From NCBI GenBank assembly GCA_027624735.1, contig JAQBTY010000004.1, forward strand, positions 1-36,952: a stretch of DNA of 36,952 nucleotides. The letters run 5' to 3'. The notes below the pieces were generated by a model. That model had not been told where the DNA came from. It worked only from the letters and a program-made list of their open reading frames with translations, and made no database searches. Below, piece by piece: positions 20,381-29,338 of this stretch. Both the position numbers and the translations under genes were made by a program. Origin of the DNA: Pseudomonadota bacterium (lineage in GTDB: Bacteria > Pseudomonadota > Alphaproteobacteria > MPNO01 > UBA2964). Positions within the stretch are counted from its first letter, which is position 1, and each line of letters opens with the position of its first letter.

Positions 20381-20410
20381 CGGGCGGCCCTTCCCTGTGC
20401 TGCCCGTTTT
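20381..20410 (+). terminator. Rho-independent terminator after pnp
   Basis: CGGGCGGC / GCTGCCCG stem (one G-U) followed by TTTT. Confidence 0.7.
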
Positions 20411-20673
20411 CATCGTGTATTTTCGCCCAGCCTTGCCACCGGCAGCAAAATAAATCGCCGCAAAGTCATTGCCGGGGGTGGTCATTCTGATTTCGCTTCA
20501 TATAAATATAAGTAGGAAGACTGATAATCAGGAAGATCGATTTTTAACGGCGCCGTGGCTTTTCCAGGTAAGCTGGGGGAAACATGATTTGTGGGCGCTG
20601 TGTTGCAAGGAGAAGCCGGTCATCGAGAAGCTCTTTATGGATCGCCCGGGTTTGTAATAGGCATGCTGAACAG

Positions 20674-21195
20674 ATGAATGTGAGGGATCGCGACAGCTTT
20701 ACCTACGACGATTTGCTTCAATGCGGTCACGGTGAATTGTTTGGGGCTGGAAATGCCCAGCTACCGTTGCCGCCAATGCTGATGTTTGACCGCATTACGC
20801 ATATCAGCGATGACGGCGGCAGCGAAGGTAAGGGCGAAGTTATAGCGGAGCTCGATATAAAGCCGGATTTATGGTTTTTCCCGTGCCATTTCGAAGGCGA
20901 TCCCGTGATGCCCGGCTGTCTCGGGCTCGATGCGTTGTGGCAGCTCGTCGGCTTTTATCTCGGTTGGCTTGGCGCTCCGGGACGAGGTCGTGCGATCGGC
21001 CTTGGTGGTTTAAAATTTAATGAGCAAGTAACACCGGAAGCTGGTCTTGTTACCTATCGAATCGACGTGAAACGCGTTCTGCGGCGCAATTTTTCCGTTT
21101 GTGTAGCCGATGGCCGGCTCGATGTAGATGGAACTTGTGCCTATGAGGCGCAGGATTTGAAAGTGGGGGTGTTCTCATCCCCCAATGATACGTGA
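20674..21195 (+). CDS. fabA: 3-hydroxydecanoyl-ACP dehydratase/isomerase FabA
   Basis: [45 protein letters not shown]. Confidence 0.95.
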   Translation: MNVRDRDSFTYDDLLQCGHGELFGAGNAQLPLPPMLMFDRITHISDDGGSEGKGEVIAELDIKPDLWFFPCHFEGDPVMPGCLGLDALWQLVGFYLGWLGAPGRGRAIGLGGLKFNEQVTPEAGLVTYRIDVKRVLRRNFSVCVADGRLDVDGTCAYEAQDLKVGVFSSPNDT

Positions 21196-21202
21196 GGTGC
21201 CC

Positions 21203-22429
21203 ATGAGGCGGGTTGTAATTACCGGGCTTGGCATTGTCAGCAGCCTTGGAAACGATAAGCAAGAGGTAACGGACTCTCTGCGTGAGGGACGCTCCGGCAT
21301 CAGCTTTTGCCAGGAATACAGTGATCTGAATTTCCGCAGCCATGTCCATGGGGCGCCCAAGATCGACATCGATAAAGTAGTGGATCGCAAGCAGCGCCGC
21401 TTCATGGGTGACGGGGCGGCGTATAATTATATCGCGATGCTCCAGGCGATTGCCGATTCCGGTCTGGGCCATGACGAGGTGTCGAACGAGCGCACAGGAC
21501 TGATTATGGGTTCCGGCGGACCGTCGACCCGTAATCTTCTCAGCGCCTACGATACGGTGCGTGCGCGGGGCGCCAGGAAAGTCGGTCCGTTCATGGTGCC
21601 GCGCACCATGTCCAGCACCAATTCCGCAACGCTCGCCACCGCCTGTGAAATCAAGGGCGTAAGTTACACGATCAGTTCGGCCTGTGCGACCAGCGCCCAT
21701 TGCATTGGCAACGCGGCGGAGCTTATCCAGCTTGGCAAACAGGATGTCATGTTTGCCGGTGGCGGCGAGGAATTGGACTGGACCATGACGGTTTTGTTCG
21801 ATGCCATGCCGGCACTGTCATCAGGTTACAACGACACACCCGAGAAGGCGTCTCGCCCTTTTGATGTAAACCGTGACGGGTTTGTCATAGCCGGCGGCGG
21901 CGGTGTTGTTGTGTTGGAAGAAATGGAGCGTGCCAAGGCGCGCGGCGCGACAATCTATGCCGAACTTGCCGGCTACGGGGCAACGTCCGACGGCCATGAC
22001 ATGGTGCAGCCGTCGGGTGAAGGCGCCCAGCGTTGCATGCGAATGGCGTTGAGTACTGTCGATATTCCGGTCGACTACATCAATACCCATGGGACCAGCA
22101 CGCCGATTGGTGATGTTAAGGAGCTTGAAGCGCTCAACGCTGTCTTTGGCGACCGGAACCGGATCCCGCAATTCAACTCTACTAAATCATTGTCGGGCCA
22201 TTCACTTGGCGCCGCGGGTGTTCACGAAGCGATCTACACCTTGTTAATGATGCAAAACAGCTTTATTTCTGCCTCCGCCAATGTTGAAGAACTAACGCCT
22301 GAAGCTGAGGACATGCCTATCGTTCTTGAGCGGCGCGACAATGTGGAAATTAATTGTGCGCTGTCGAACAGCTTCGGTTTTGGGGGCACAAACGCATCGC
22401 TTGCCTTCAAATCTCTTCAGGCCGGTTAA
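21203..22429 (+). CDS. fabB: Beta-ketoacyl-ACP synthase I FabB
   Basis: [69 protein letters not shown]. Confidence 0.95.
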   Translation: MRRVVITGLGIVSSLGNDKQEVTDSLREGRSGISFCQEYSDLNFRSHVHGAPKIDIDKVVDRKQRRFMGDGAAYNYIAMLQAIADSGLGHDEVSNERTGLIMGSGGPSTRNLLSAYDTVRARGARKVGPFMVPRTMSSTNSATLATACEIKGVSYTISSACATSAHCIGNAAELIQLGKQDVMFAGGGEELDWTMTVLFDAMPALSSGYNDTPEKASRPFDVNRDGFVIAGGGGVVVLEEMERAKARGATIYAELAGYGATSDGHDMVQPSGEGAQRCMRMALSTVDIPVDYINTHGTSTPIGDVKELEALNAVFGDRNRIPQFNSTKSLSGHSLGAAGVHEAIYTLLMMQNSFISASANVEELTPEAEDMPIVLERRDNVEINCALSNSFGFGGTNASLAFKSLQAG

Positions 22430-22506
22430 GGGTCGCCTTTGGTGGCGGATATTTTATCGACAATGGACAACTGCGAGCCGGTCTTGTCTTCGACGGATGT
22501 TTCTAA

Positions 22507-23307
22507 ATGAGCAATCCAGGTCTTTTGGCAGGCAAGCGCGGACTGATTATTGGCGTCGCCAATGATCATTCAATTGCGTGGGGTATCGCCGCCGCCGCCG
22601 CCGAACACGGTGCGGATCTTGCCTTTACCTATCAGAGCGGGTTCGAAAAAAGAGTTATGCCGCTTGCCGAAAAGGTCGGGGCGAACCACGTTTTGCCGTT
22701 GGATGCGGAAAACGATGCCAGTATCGACGCGGTATTCGATCAGCTGGCTAAGTCCTGGGACCGGCTGGATTTTGTTGTTCATTCGATTGCCTATTCGGAT
22801 AAATCCGAACTGACCGGCCGATATGTTGACACCAGCCGGGCGAACTTTGCCCGTACGCTGGACATTTCCTGTTTTTCTTTCTCGGCCGTTGCCCGCCGTG
22901 CGGCGCCTCTGATGACTGAAGGGGGTAGTTTGCTGACGCTCACCTATTCCGGTGCGGAGCGGGTTATGCCGAATTATAACGTGATGGGGGTTGCCAAGGC
23001 GGCGCTGGAAGCTAGCGTGAAATACCTTGCGGTTGATCTCGGCGCGGACGGTATCCGCGTCAACGCGCTTTCGGCGGGCCCCATGCGGACACTGGCCGGC
23101 AGCGCGGTAGGCGGCGCCCGCCAGGTCTATAAGTGGAATGCGGAATACTCGCCCTTGCGGCGGAATACCCTGCTTGATGATGTTGGCGGGGCCGGACTTT
23201 ATCTGTTGAGCGATCTGTCGGCTGCGGTAACCGGCGAAGTCATGCATGTCGATTCAGGTTACAATATCGTCGGCGTGCCGGATCTCCTGCGCCACCGCGA
23301 TACCTGA
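22507..23307 (+). CDS. fabI: Enoyl-ACP reductase FabI
   Basis: GLIIGVANDHSIAWGIAAAAAEHGADLAFTYQ; Y...MGVAKAALEASVKYLAVDLG. Confidence 0.95.
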   Translation: MSNPGLLAGKRGLIIGVANDHSIAWGIAAAAAEHGADLAFTYQSGFEKRVMPLAEKVGANHVLPLDAENDASIDAVFDQLAKSWDRLDFVVHSIAYSDKSELTGRYVDTSRANFARTLDISCFSFSAVARRAAPLMTEGGSLLTLTYSGAERVMPNYNVMGVAKAALEASVKYLAVDLGADGIRVNALSAGPMRTLAGSAVGGARQVYKWNAEYSPLRRNTLLDDVGGAGLYLLSDLSAAVTGEVMHVDSGYNIVGVPDLLRHRDT

Positions 23308-23387
23308 CATTCACCGGTATTCAAAAAAATTCGCCTTTAACAGTTTTGAGTCATTCCAATTGGTGGAAATATACCTATATTTCCGGC

Positions 23388-23819
23388 ATGGCTGAACGAC
23401 CTTATACCCACGTCCTCTCCATGTTGCAGGAAGCCGGGCTGCGTCCGACGCGCCAGCGTCTCGGGCTCGCCCGGTTGCTGTTTGAGGCCGGCAACCGCCA
23501 TGTCACGGCCGAAGATATTTACGCGGAAGCCAAAGTTGCGGGCATTCCGGTGTCATTGGCGACCATCTACAATACGCTGCACCAGTTCACGGCGTCCGGT
23601 CTCCTGCGCGAAGTGGTTGTAGAACCCGGCCGGGCTTATTTCGATACCAACACGTCCGGTCACCACCATTTCTTTTTCGAAGAAACAGGTGATATCTGCG
23701 ATATCCCGGAGAACGAAATATCCATCGTGCGCCTGCCGCCTCTACCGCAAGGGGCGTCGCTTAACCGTGTCGATGTCGTGGTCAGGGTGACTGGCGGTTC
23801 GGGAAGAAATTATAATTAG
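23388..23819 (+). CDS. irr: Fur family iron response regulator Irr
   Basis: LRPTRQRLGLARLLFEAGNRHVTAEDIYAEA, VSLATIYNTLHQFTASGLLREVVVEPGRAYFDTNTSGHHHFFFEETGDICDIPE. Confidence 0.92.
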   Translation: MAERPYTHVLSMLQEAGLRPTRQRLGLARLLFEAGNRHVTAEDIYAEAKVAGIPVSLATIYNTLHQFTASGLLREVVVEPGRAYFDTNTSGHHHFFFEETGDICDIPENEISIVRLPPLPQGASLNRVDVVVRVTGGSGRNYN

Positions 23820-23829
23820 AATGACTAAA
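23816..23829. promoter_or_regulatory. Weak Irr/ICE-like TTAG...CTAA element overlapping the irr stop, upstream of rubrerythrin
   Basis: TTAGAATGACTAAA; only partly matches the TTTAGAA-type ICE consensus. Confidence 0.3.
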
Positions 23830-23842
23830 ATATATTGATTAA

Positions 23843-23873
23843 GTCACAAATATACATATATAAAATTTGTGAC
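23843..23873. promoter_or_regulatory. Perfect 9-bp inverted repeat upstream of the rubrerythrin gene
   Basis: GTCACAAAT - N13 - ATTTGTGAC. Confidence 0.8.
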
Positions 23874-23953
23874 GGACCGCTCAACAGGGCGGAAGGGTTG
23901 GGCAGGGACCGCCTTTCTTAAACAGGGTCCAGGACAAGTAGGAGGAAAAACAA

Positions 23954-24373
23954 ATGCCATCGTTAAAGGGAACCAAGACCGAAGAAAATCTCAAGGCTGC
24001 GTTTGCCGGGGAATCGCAGGCCAATCGCCGCTATCTCTATTTCGCTCAGAAAGCCGATGTCGAAGGGTATAACGACGTGGCCGCCGTATTCCGCTCAACA
24101 GCGGAAGGCGAAACCGGTCATGCCCACGGTCATCTCGAATATCTCGAGGAAACCGGTGATCCGGCAACCGGTAAGCCCATCGGATCGACGTCGAACAATC
24201 TGAAAGCTGCCGTCGCCGGCGAGACTCACGAATATACCGATATGTATCCCGGTATGGCGCGGTCCGCCCATGACGAGGGCTTTGACGAGATCGCCACCTG
24301 GTTCGAGACCCTCGCAAAAGCCGAACGGTCCCATGCCGGCCGGTTCCAGAAGGCGCTGGACGAACTCGACTGA
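23954..24373 (+). CDS. Rubrerythrin family protein (ferritin-like diiron domain only)
   Basis: [60 protein letters not shown]; no cysteines, so no rubredoxin domain. Confidence 0.94.
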   Translation: MPSLKGTKTEENLKAAFAGESQANRRYLYFAQKADVEGYNDVAAVFRSTAEGETGHAHGHLEYLEETGDPATGKPIGSTSNNLKAAVAGETHEYTDMYPGMARSAHDEGFDEIATWFETLAKAERSHAGRFQKALDELD

Positions 24374-24386
24374 GCAATCGGGCATG

Positions 24387-24419
24387 ATAGAGCAGGAGGC
24401 CGGTCGCCTCCTGCTCTAT
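24387..24419 (+). terminator. Long perfect hairpin after rubrerythrin (no T-tract)
   Basis: ATAGAGCAGGAGGC-CGGTC-GCCTCCTGCTCTAT, 14-bp stem. Confidence 0.7.
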
Positions 24420-24430
24420 TCAGCTGAATA
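24417..24430. repeat. 14-bp perfect palindrome overlapping the hairpin
   Basis: TATTCAGCTGAATA. Confidence 0.85.
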
Positions 24431-24446
24431 AACCTTTTGAGCGACG

Positions 24447-24470
24447 ACAGAAACTCAACCACGTTTCTGT
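24447..24470 (+). other. Hairpin just upstream of the Fe-S gene ribosome binding site
   Basis: ACAGAAAC-TCAACCAC-GTTTCTGT, 8-bp perfect stem. Confidence 0.7.
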
Positions 24471-24487
24471 AAAGGACGGTTATCGCC

Positions 24488-25837
24488 ATGGCAGAAGGAA
24501 GTCTTGAAGCGCCCGTTCGCCATCCCATAGATTGGCAAAACCCCGATTTCTACGACCTGGAAAAGCTGGATACCGAGCTGCGTCGGGTTTTCGACATTTG
24601 TCACGGGTGCCGGCGGTGCTTCAATCTGTGCGACTCGTTTCCGCGTTTGTTCGATCTGATCGACGAGTCCGAAACCGGCGAGCTTGATGCGGTAAAAAGC
24701 GAAGGCTTCAAGCCGGTGGTCGATGCCTGCACGTTGTGTGACATGTGCTTCATGACGAAATGCCCCTACGTGCCGCCCCACGAATTCAATCTTGATTTTC
24801 CGCATTTGATGCTGAGGTATCGCGCTATCGAGCAGCGGTCCGGCAAAACGCCCTTTGTCCAGAAACAGGTCGCGGAGACTGATCGCAACGGCAGGCTCGC
24901 CGCCCCGGTGGCGCCGCTGGCCAACTGGGCGACCGACCTCGGCAACGGGCTGACGCGCCCGGTGATGCAGGCGGTGACCGGAATAGATCAAAAGGCGGCG
25001 CTGCCCAAATTCCACGGCAAGACTTTTACCGCCCGGGCGCGCGATGCGGCGCCCGACATCAACCGCGATGCCCCGGCGTTCGGTCGAAAAGCGGTGCTTT
25101 ATGCCACCTGCTTCGTCAACTACAACAATCCCGGTATCGGTGAAGCGGCGCGCAATGTTCTGGCCCGCAACGGTGTTGAAACAGAAGTGGTTTATCCGCA
25201 GTGTTGCGGCATGCCAAAGCTGGAACATGGCGATCTCGACGCCGTGGCCCGCAGTGCCCGGGCGGTGTCCACGGAAATGCTGCCGTGGATTGAAAAAGGC
25301 TATGACATCATTGCGCTGGTGCCCAGCTGTACGTTGATGTTGAAATTCGAATGGCCGTTGATCCTGCCCGATGATGAAAAAATCAAACGCCTCTCCATGG
25401 CGACCCGCGACATCACGGAATATATCGTCGATATCGCGCGGAACGAAGGCATGGCGCCCGGCCTGACCGGTCTGGAAGGCGGCGTGACGGTCCATTTGGC
25501 GTGCCATGCCAGGGCCCAGAACATCGGGCCGAAGGCGGCCGATATGCTGCGTTTGTTGCCGGATACGCCCGTTAGCGTCATTGAACGCTGTTCGGGTCAT
25601 GGCGGGTCCTGGGGCATGATGAAGGAAAATTTCGATACCGCGTTGAAAGTCGGAAAACCTGCGGCCCGCCAGGCGCTGGAAGCAAAGCGCGGCGCCGTGG
25701 TCTCCGAATGTCCCTTGGCGGCGCTTCATATTCTTCAGGGTATGGAAGCGATCGACGCCGCAAGTGACGAAAAGCATGACATTCCGGACGTGGCGCCCCA
25801 TCCGATCGAGATTATCGCCAGAGCGTACGGCCTGTAA
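24488..25837 (+). CDS. (Fe-S)-binding oxidoreductase, GlpC/HdrB-like, with CCG cysteine-rich domains
   Basis: [11 protein letters not shown] and [13 protein letters not shown] give two [4Fe-4S] motifs; [11 protein letters not shown] is one CCG motif, [10 protein letters not shown] a degenerate second. Confidence 0.9.
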   Translation: MAEGSLEAPVRHPIDWQNPDFYDLEKLDTELRRVFDICHGCRRCFNLCDSFPRLFDLIDESETGELDAVKSEGFKPVVDACTLCDMCFMTKCPYVPPHEFNLDFPHLMLRYRAIEQRSGKTPFVQKQVAETDRNGRLAAPVAPLANWATDLGNGLTRPVMQAVTGIDQKAALPKFHGKTFTARARDAAPDINRDAPAFGRKAVLYATCFVNYNNPGIGEAARNVLARNGVETEVVYPQCCGMPKLEHGDLDAVARSARAVSTEMLPWIEKGYDIIALVPSCTLMLKFEWPLILPDDEKIKRLSMATRDITEYIVDIARNEGMAPGLTGLEGGVTVHLACHARAQNIGPKAADMLRLLPDTPVSVIERCSGHGGSWGMMKENFDTALKVGKPAARQALEAKRGAVVSECPLAALHILQGMEAIDAASDEKHDIPDVAPHPIEIIARAYGL

Positions 25838-25867
25838 TGGTCGTGTCGTGAACAGAGGAATGACGAG

Positions 25868-26452
25868 ATGAAGCATCAGATTTCACGCGAGGATTTAATC
25901 CCCCTGGATCAGTATGCGCGTGAGAGACGCGATCATGCCCGGCGCATCGCGGAGCTGAAAAAAAATCGGCGTGTATCCATTGGACCCGACGCGACGTTTT
26001 ATTTCGAGAGTTTCGAGACCATGTGGTTTCAAATCCACGAAATGCTCCATATCGAAAAGGGCGGCGAGGAACAGGTTGCCGGAGAGCTTGAGGCCTATAA
26101 CCCGCTGGTACCCAACGGTCGTGAACTGGTGGCGACCATGATGATTGAAATCCCCGATCCTGATCGTCGGGCGGCGGTGCTCGCCAGGTTAGGGGGCATC
26201 GAAGAAACGGCGACCCTGACCATCGATGGAGAGGCCATCGAGGGCGTTCCCGAAGAAGACGCGGACCGGACAAATGCCGCCGGCAAGGCCTCTTCCGTCC
26301 AGTTTATCCATTTCCCCTTCACCGACGCGCAGGTCGCCGCTTTCCATAGGCCCGGCACGGATGTCGTGCTGGCCCTGTCGCATACTGACTATCGTCATAT
26401 GGCGGGCCTGCCCGAGGATGTACGCGCGGCGCTTGCCGTCGATCTCGACTGA
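25868..26452 (+). CDS. DUF3501 family protein
   Basis: ISREDLIPLDQYARERRDHARRIAELKKNRRVSIGPDATFYFESFETMWFQIHEMLHIE, typical of DUF3501, in the usual position after rubrerythrin and the Fe-S protein. Confidence 0.85.
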   Translation: MKHQISREDLIPLDQYARERRDHARRIAELKKNRRVSIGPDATFYFESFETMWFQIHEMLHIEKGGEEQVAGELEAYNPLVPNGRELVATMMIEIPDPDRRAAVLARLGGIEETATLTIDGEAIEGVPEEDADRTNAAGKASSVQFIHFPFTDAQVAAFHRPGTDVVLALSHTDYRHMAGLPEDVRAALAVDLD

Positions 26453-26468
26453 TCATCCGCACCCGTGC

Positions 26469-27026
26469 CTATTTCTTGCCTTCATTAGGATAGACACCCC
26501 AAAGGGCGGTGCGCTTGATCCAGCCCTGAATACCGTTGACCGTTACCTTGCACCAATCGCCGTGGCATTGTTTGAGCCGGCCGACAACCTTGCTGTCCAG
26601 CTTTGCAATCACCGGCGCCTCCGGTTCCGCTTCACGGCGCAATGGCGCGGATTCGGAACGCACAATAATCCAGCGATCCTTTCCCGACAGCATGGACCGA
26701 TGGACCCAGCCCGTCGTTCCTTTCCAGTCTTGCACTTTGCGCCAGCCCTTGAATTCGGCCAGGATTTCCACCGGCATGTTCTTGTAGATAAAGACCCAGT
26801 TGATCGGATATCGCACGCCAGGACCGGACCGGACATTGACCTGGTCCTTGCGCAGCGAAACAAAGCGCGGCAGGGGCAGGCCGGGTTTATTGGCCGACCA
26901 CGCGATTTCAGCGCCCATCGCGCAAAAGAAAACGATACCGCTGATTAAAACAATCCGTTTTTGCAGCCGGCGACGCGATGATTGGTTTATGCTTGTTTTT
27001 GGAAGAAGATGTGCCGCGTGTGTCAT
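26469..27026 (-). CDS. Exported SH3-domain protein
   Basis: N-terminal hydrophobic segment; FVSLRKDQVNVRSGPGVRYPINWVF, WKGTTGWVHRSMLSGKD. Confidence 0.88.
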   Translation of the reverse strand: MTHAAHLLPKTSINQSSRRRLQKRIVLISGIVFFCAMGAEIAWSANKPGLPLPRFVSLRKDQVNVRSGPGVRYPINWVFIYKNMPVEILAEFKGWRKVQDWKGTTGWVHRSMLSGKDRWIIVRSESAPLRREAEPEAPVIAKLDSKVVGRLKQCHGDWCKVTVNGIQGWIKRTALWGVYPNEGKK

Positions 27027-27106
27027 CTAGGCTCAATGTTTCTTTAAAGTACCAGCCATTATAGGCATAGTGCGGAAAAAGAGAATGAGAGAAGAACGAG
27101 AACAGA

Positions 27107-28090
27107 ATGAATAAGCCCGTCGTCGCGGTGACGCGCAAGCTGCCACCGGTTACCGAAACCCGCATGATGGAATTGTTCGAAGCGCGGCTCAATGAGAATG
27201 ACCGCCCGCTTGGCGCGGCGGATATTCTCGCCAAGTGCGATGGGGCGGACGTGCTGGTGCCGACGGTAACCGATGTGATCGATGCCGATTTGATTGCGGC
27301 GCTTCCTGACAGTATCCGCTTGATCGCCAATTTCGGCGTCGGGGTTAATCATATAGATCTGGCCGCCGCCGCGGCGCGCACGATCCAGGTGACAAACACC
27401 CCCGGTGTTCTGACCGAGGATACCGCCGATCTTACCATTGCGCTCTTGCTGTCGGTGCCGCGCCGGCTCGTCGAAGGCGCGCGTCTGGCTGCGACGGGCA
27501 AGTGGACGGGCTGGACGCCGACCTTCATGATGGGTCACCGGGTCACCGGAAAAAGGCTCGGAATCATTGGCATGGGACGCATCGGCCAGGCGGTCGCCCG
27601 GCGCGCCCGAGGTTTCGGCATCTCCATCCATTATCACAATCGCCGGCGGCTTCATCCCGAAATTGAGGAAGAACTGGAAGCGACCTATTGGGAAAGCCTC
27701 GATCAGATGCTGGCCCATATGGACCTGATTTCGGTGAATTGTCCTCAGACACCTGACACCTATCATCTGCTTAACGCCGAACGGCTGGACAAGCTGCAGC
27801 CCCATGCGGTGATCGTCAATACCGCGCGCGGCGGCATCATTGACGAGGCGGCGCTTGTGGAAAGGCTTGAGGCCGGGGCGATCGCGGGCGCGGGGCTGGA
27901 TGTCTACGAAAATGAACCGGCCATTCACCCGAAGCTTTTGGCGCTAGACAATGTCGTGCTGTCGCCTCATCTGGGGTCCGCCACCCATGAGGGGCGGATT
28001 GCCATGGGCGAAAAGGTGATCATCAATATCAAGACATTTTCCGATGGCCACGTGCCGCTGGATCGTGTGCTGGACGGCATCGACGTCTGA
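27107..28090 (+). CDS. D-isomer specific 2-hydroxyacid dehydrogenase (glyoxylate/hydroxypyruvate reductase-like)
   Basis: GKRLGIIGMGRIGQAVARRARGFG, SVNCPQTPDTYHLLNAERL, VNTARGGIIDEAAL, LSPHLGSATHEGR. Confidence 0.93.
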   Translation: MNKPVVAVTRKLPPVTETRMMELFEARLNENDRPLGAADILAKCDGADVLVPTVTDVIDADLIAALPDSIRLIANFGVGVNHIDLAAAAARTIQVTNTPGVLTEDTADLTIALLLSVPRRLVEGARLAATGKWTGWTPTFMMGHRVTGKRLGIIGMGRIGQAVARRARGFGISIHYHNRRRLHPEIEEELEATYWESLDQMLAHMDLISVNCPQTPDTYHLLNAERLDKLQPHAVIVNTARGGIIDEAALVERLEAGAIAGAGLDVYENEPAIHPKLLALDNVVLSPHLGSATHEGRIAMGEKVIINIKTFSDGHVPLDRVLDGIDV

Positions 28091-28111
28091 ACGGCAGCGG
28101 CCCCGGGCCGC

Positions 28112-28798
28112 CTATTGCAGCGAATACCCCATTTCGTAGTGCAGGAAGATGCCGTCGAAATGCAGCCAGCGCATCTTGGCGCTTTCGCGCGCGAAGTGGA
28201 TGCACATTTCTTTCTGCTCGCTCGATTTGCAGTGCTTGACCAGCAGATCGAACGCGCGCCCGCCATGCTCGATATCGACCTCGGAATGCAGCCAGAAATG
28301 TTCGATATCGTCTTCCTTGAATTTATAGATTTCGCGCAGTGCGGGCAGCATTTTCGAATAGAGCATGGGGGATTGGGATTCGGTGCCGATACGTAGCGCG
28401 GCCATGCCGCAGTACCACGGGTTATCACGCGCTATATCGATCAGAAACCGGACCCATGACCTGGTCGTCGGCAGCCCTTCACCCTGGATGATTTTTGCCA
28501 GATTACCACCATTCGCCTTGGCGAATTTCAGCATAATCTCATAATGGGAATGATCGGGATCGGTCTCCTCGTGGAAGTTATCCAACTCGGCATGGATCAC
28601 ATCGTCCGGTGCATCCTTGCATATATAGAAGGTGGGCGCGTTCATCTTGCTGACCCAGTGATACTGTTCGGCCGCCCAGCCCATCATGCAGCGATTGCTC
28701 AGCTCGCCCTTGGCCCACTTTTCGGTCATCGGGTGGTTGGCACAGTGGCGCTCGAGAACCGCGTCCTCCAATTGTTTGTGAAAACTGCGTGCGGCCAT
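28112..28798 (-). CDS. TenA/PqqC/CADD-like heme-oxygenase-fold diiron (HDO-type) protein
   Basis: AAEQYHW, GTESQS and HSEVDIEH (HxxxDxxH) as plausible metal ligands; TenA/PqqC-like overall. Confidence 0.75.
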   Translation of the reverse strand: MAARSFHKQLEDAVLERHCANHPMTEKWAKGELSNRCMMGWAAEQYHWVSKMNAPTFYICKDAPDDVIHAELDNFHEETDPDHSHYEIMLKFAKANGGNLAKIIQGEGLPTTRSWVRFLIDIARDNPWYCGMAALRIGTESQSPMLYSKMLPALREIYKFKEDDIEHFWLHSEVDIEHGGRAFDLLVKHCKSSEQKEMCIHFARESAKMRWLHFDGIFLHYEMGYSLQ

Positions 28799-28891
28799 AA
28801 TCGTTTCCCTGTTTTTCCCCGCGCGATGTTAACCGCCGGGCTGATTTCAGGCAAAACAGTAGGGGGGAGCCCCGTCGGTCGTCAAGTCAGC

Positions 28892-29338
28892 TCAGATAAA
28901 GACAATGCGTCCGTTGTCGTTTTCCGCTTCCGCCAGGAACGAAACCATACCGCCTACAGTGACGGTCACGTCGGTACGGAAATCGTTCGACGAAAGCCCC
29001 TCGGCTACCAGCCCCATTTCGCAGACGCGCATGGTTACGTCTAATTCGGTGCAGGCCTGTATCAACTCCTCCAGCGTGGCTACGCCCGCTCTGGCATGGG
29101 CGGCCTCGCGATCGACCGCGCTCTCGCCGTTATCGGCCGGAGCCAGGGCGGCCCATCCCGGTGCTGAATCGGCGCGCCGTGCAAGCAGGGCCCTGATGCC
29201 GCCCATGGTGAAAAACATGGTGACGGGCCGATTGGTTGCCGCCGCCGCGCTGGCCATGACGAAGGCGTAGTGCACGCGGTCGTAATTACCGGAAAAGACG
29301 ATCAGCGATAGCCGGTCGCGGCCGGTCGAGCTTGTCAC
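28892..29338 (-). CDS. DsrE/DsrF-like sulfur relay family protein
   Basis: RLSLIVFSGNYDRVHYAFVMASAAAATNRPVTMFFTMGGIRAL, VTMRVCEMGLVAEGL; GTG start overlapping the upstream moeB-like stop. Confidence 0.85.
   Translation of the reverse strand: MTSSTGRDRLSLIVFSGNYDRVHYAFVMASAAAATNRPVTMFFTMGGIRALLARRADSAPGWAALAPADNGESAVDREAAHARAGVATLEELIQACTELDVTMRVCEMGLVAEGLSSNDFRTDVTVTVGGMVSFLAEAENDNGRIVFI

Noticed and set aside
24455-25876. 473-aa minus-strand ORF
   Set aside because: Antisense shadow of the well-supported Fe-S oxidoreductase; low-complexity His/Arg-rich translation with no recognisable domain.
26226-26948. 240-aa plus-strand ORF
   Set aside because: Overlaps DUF3501 out of frame and the SH3 gene in antisense; no domain.
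27059-27928. 289-aa minus-strand ORF
   Set aside because: Antisense to the 2-hydroxyacid dehydrogenase.
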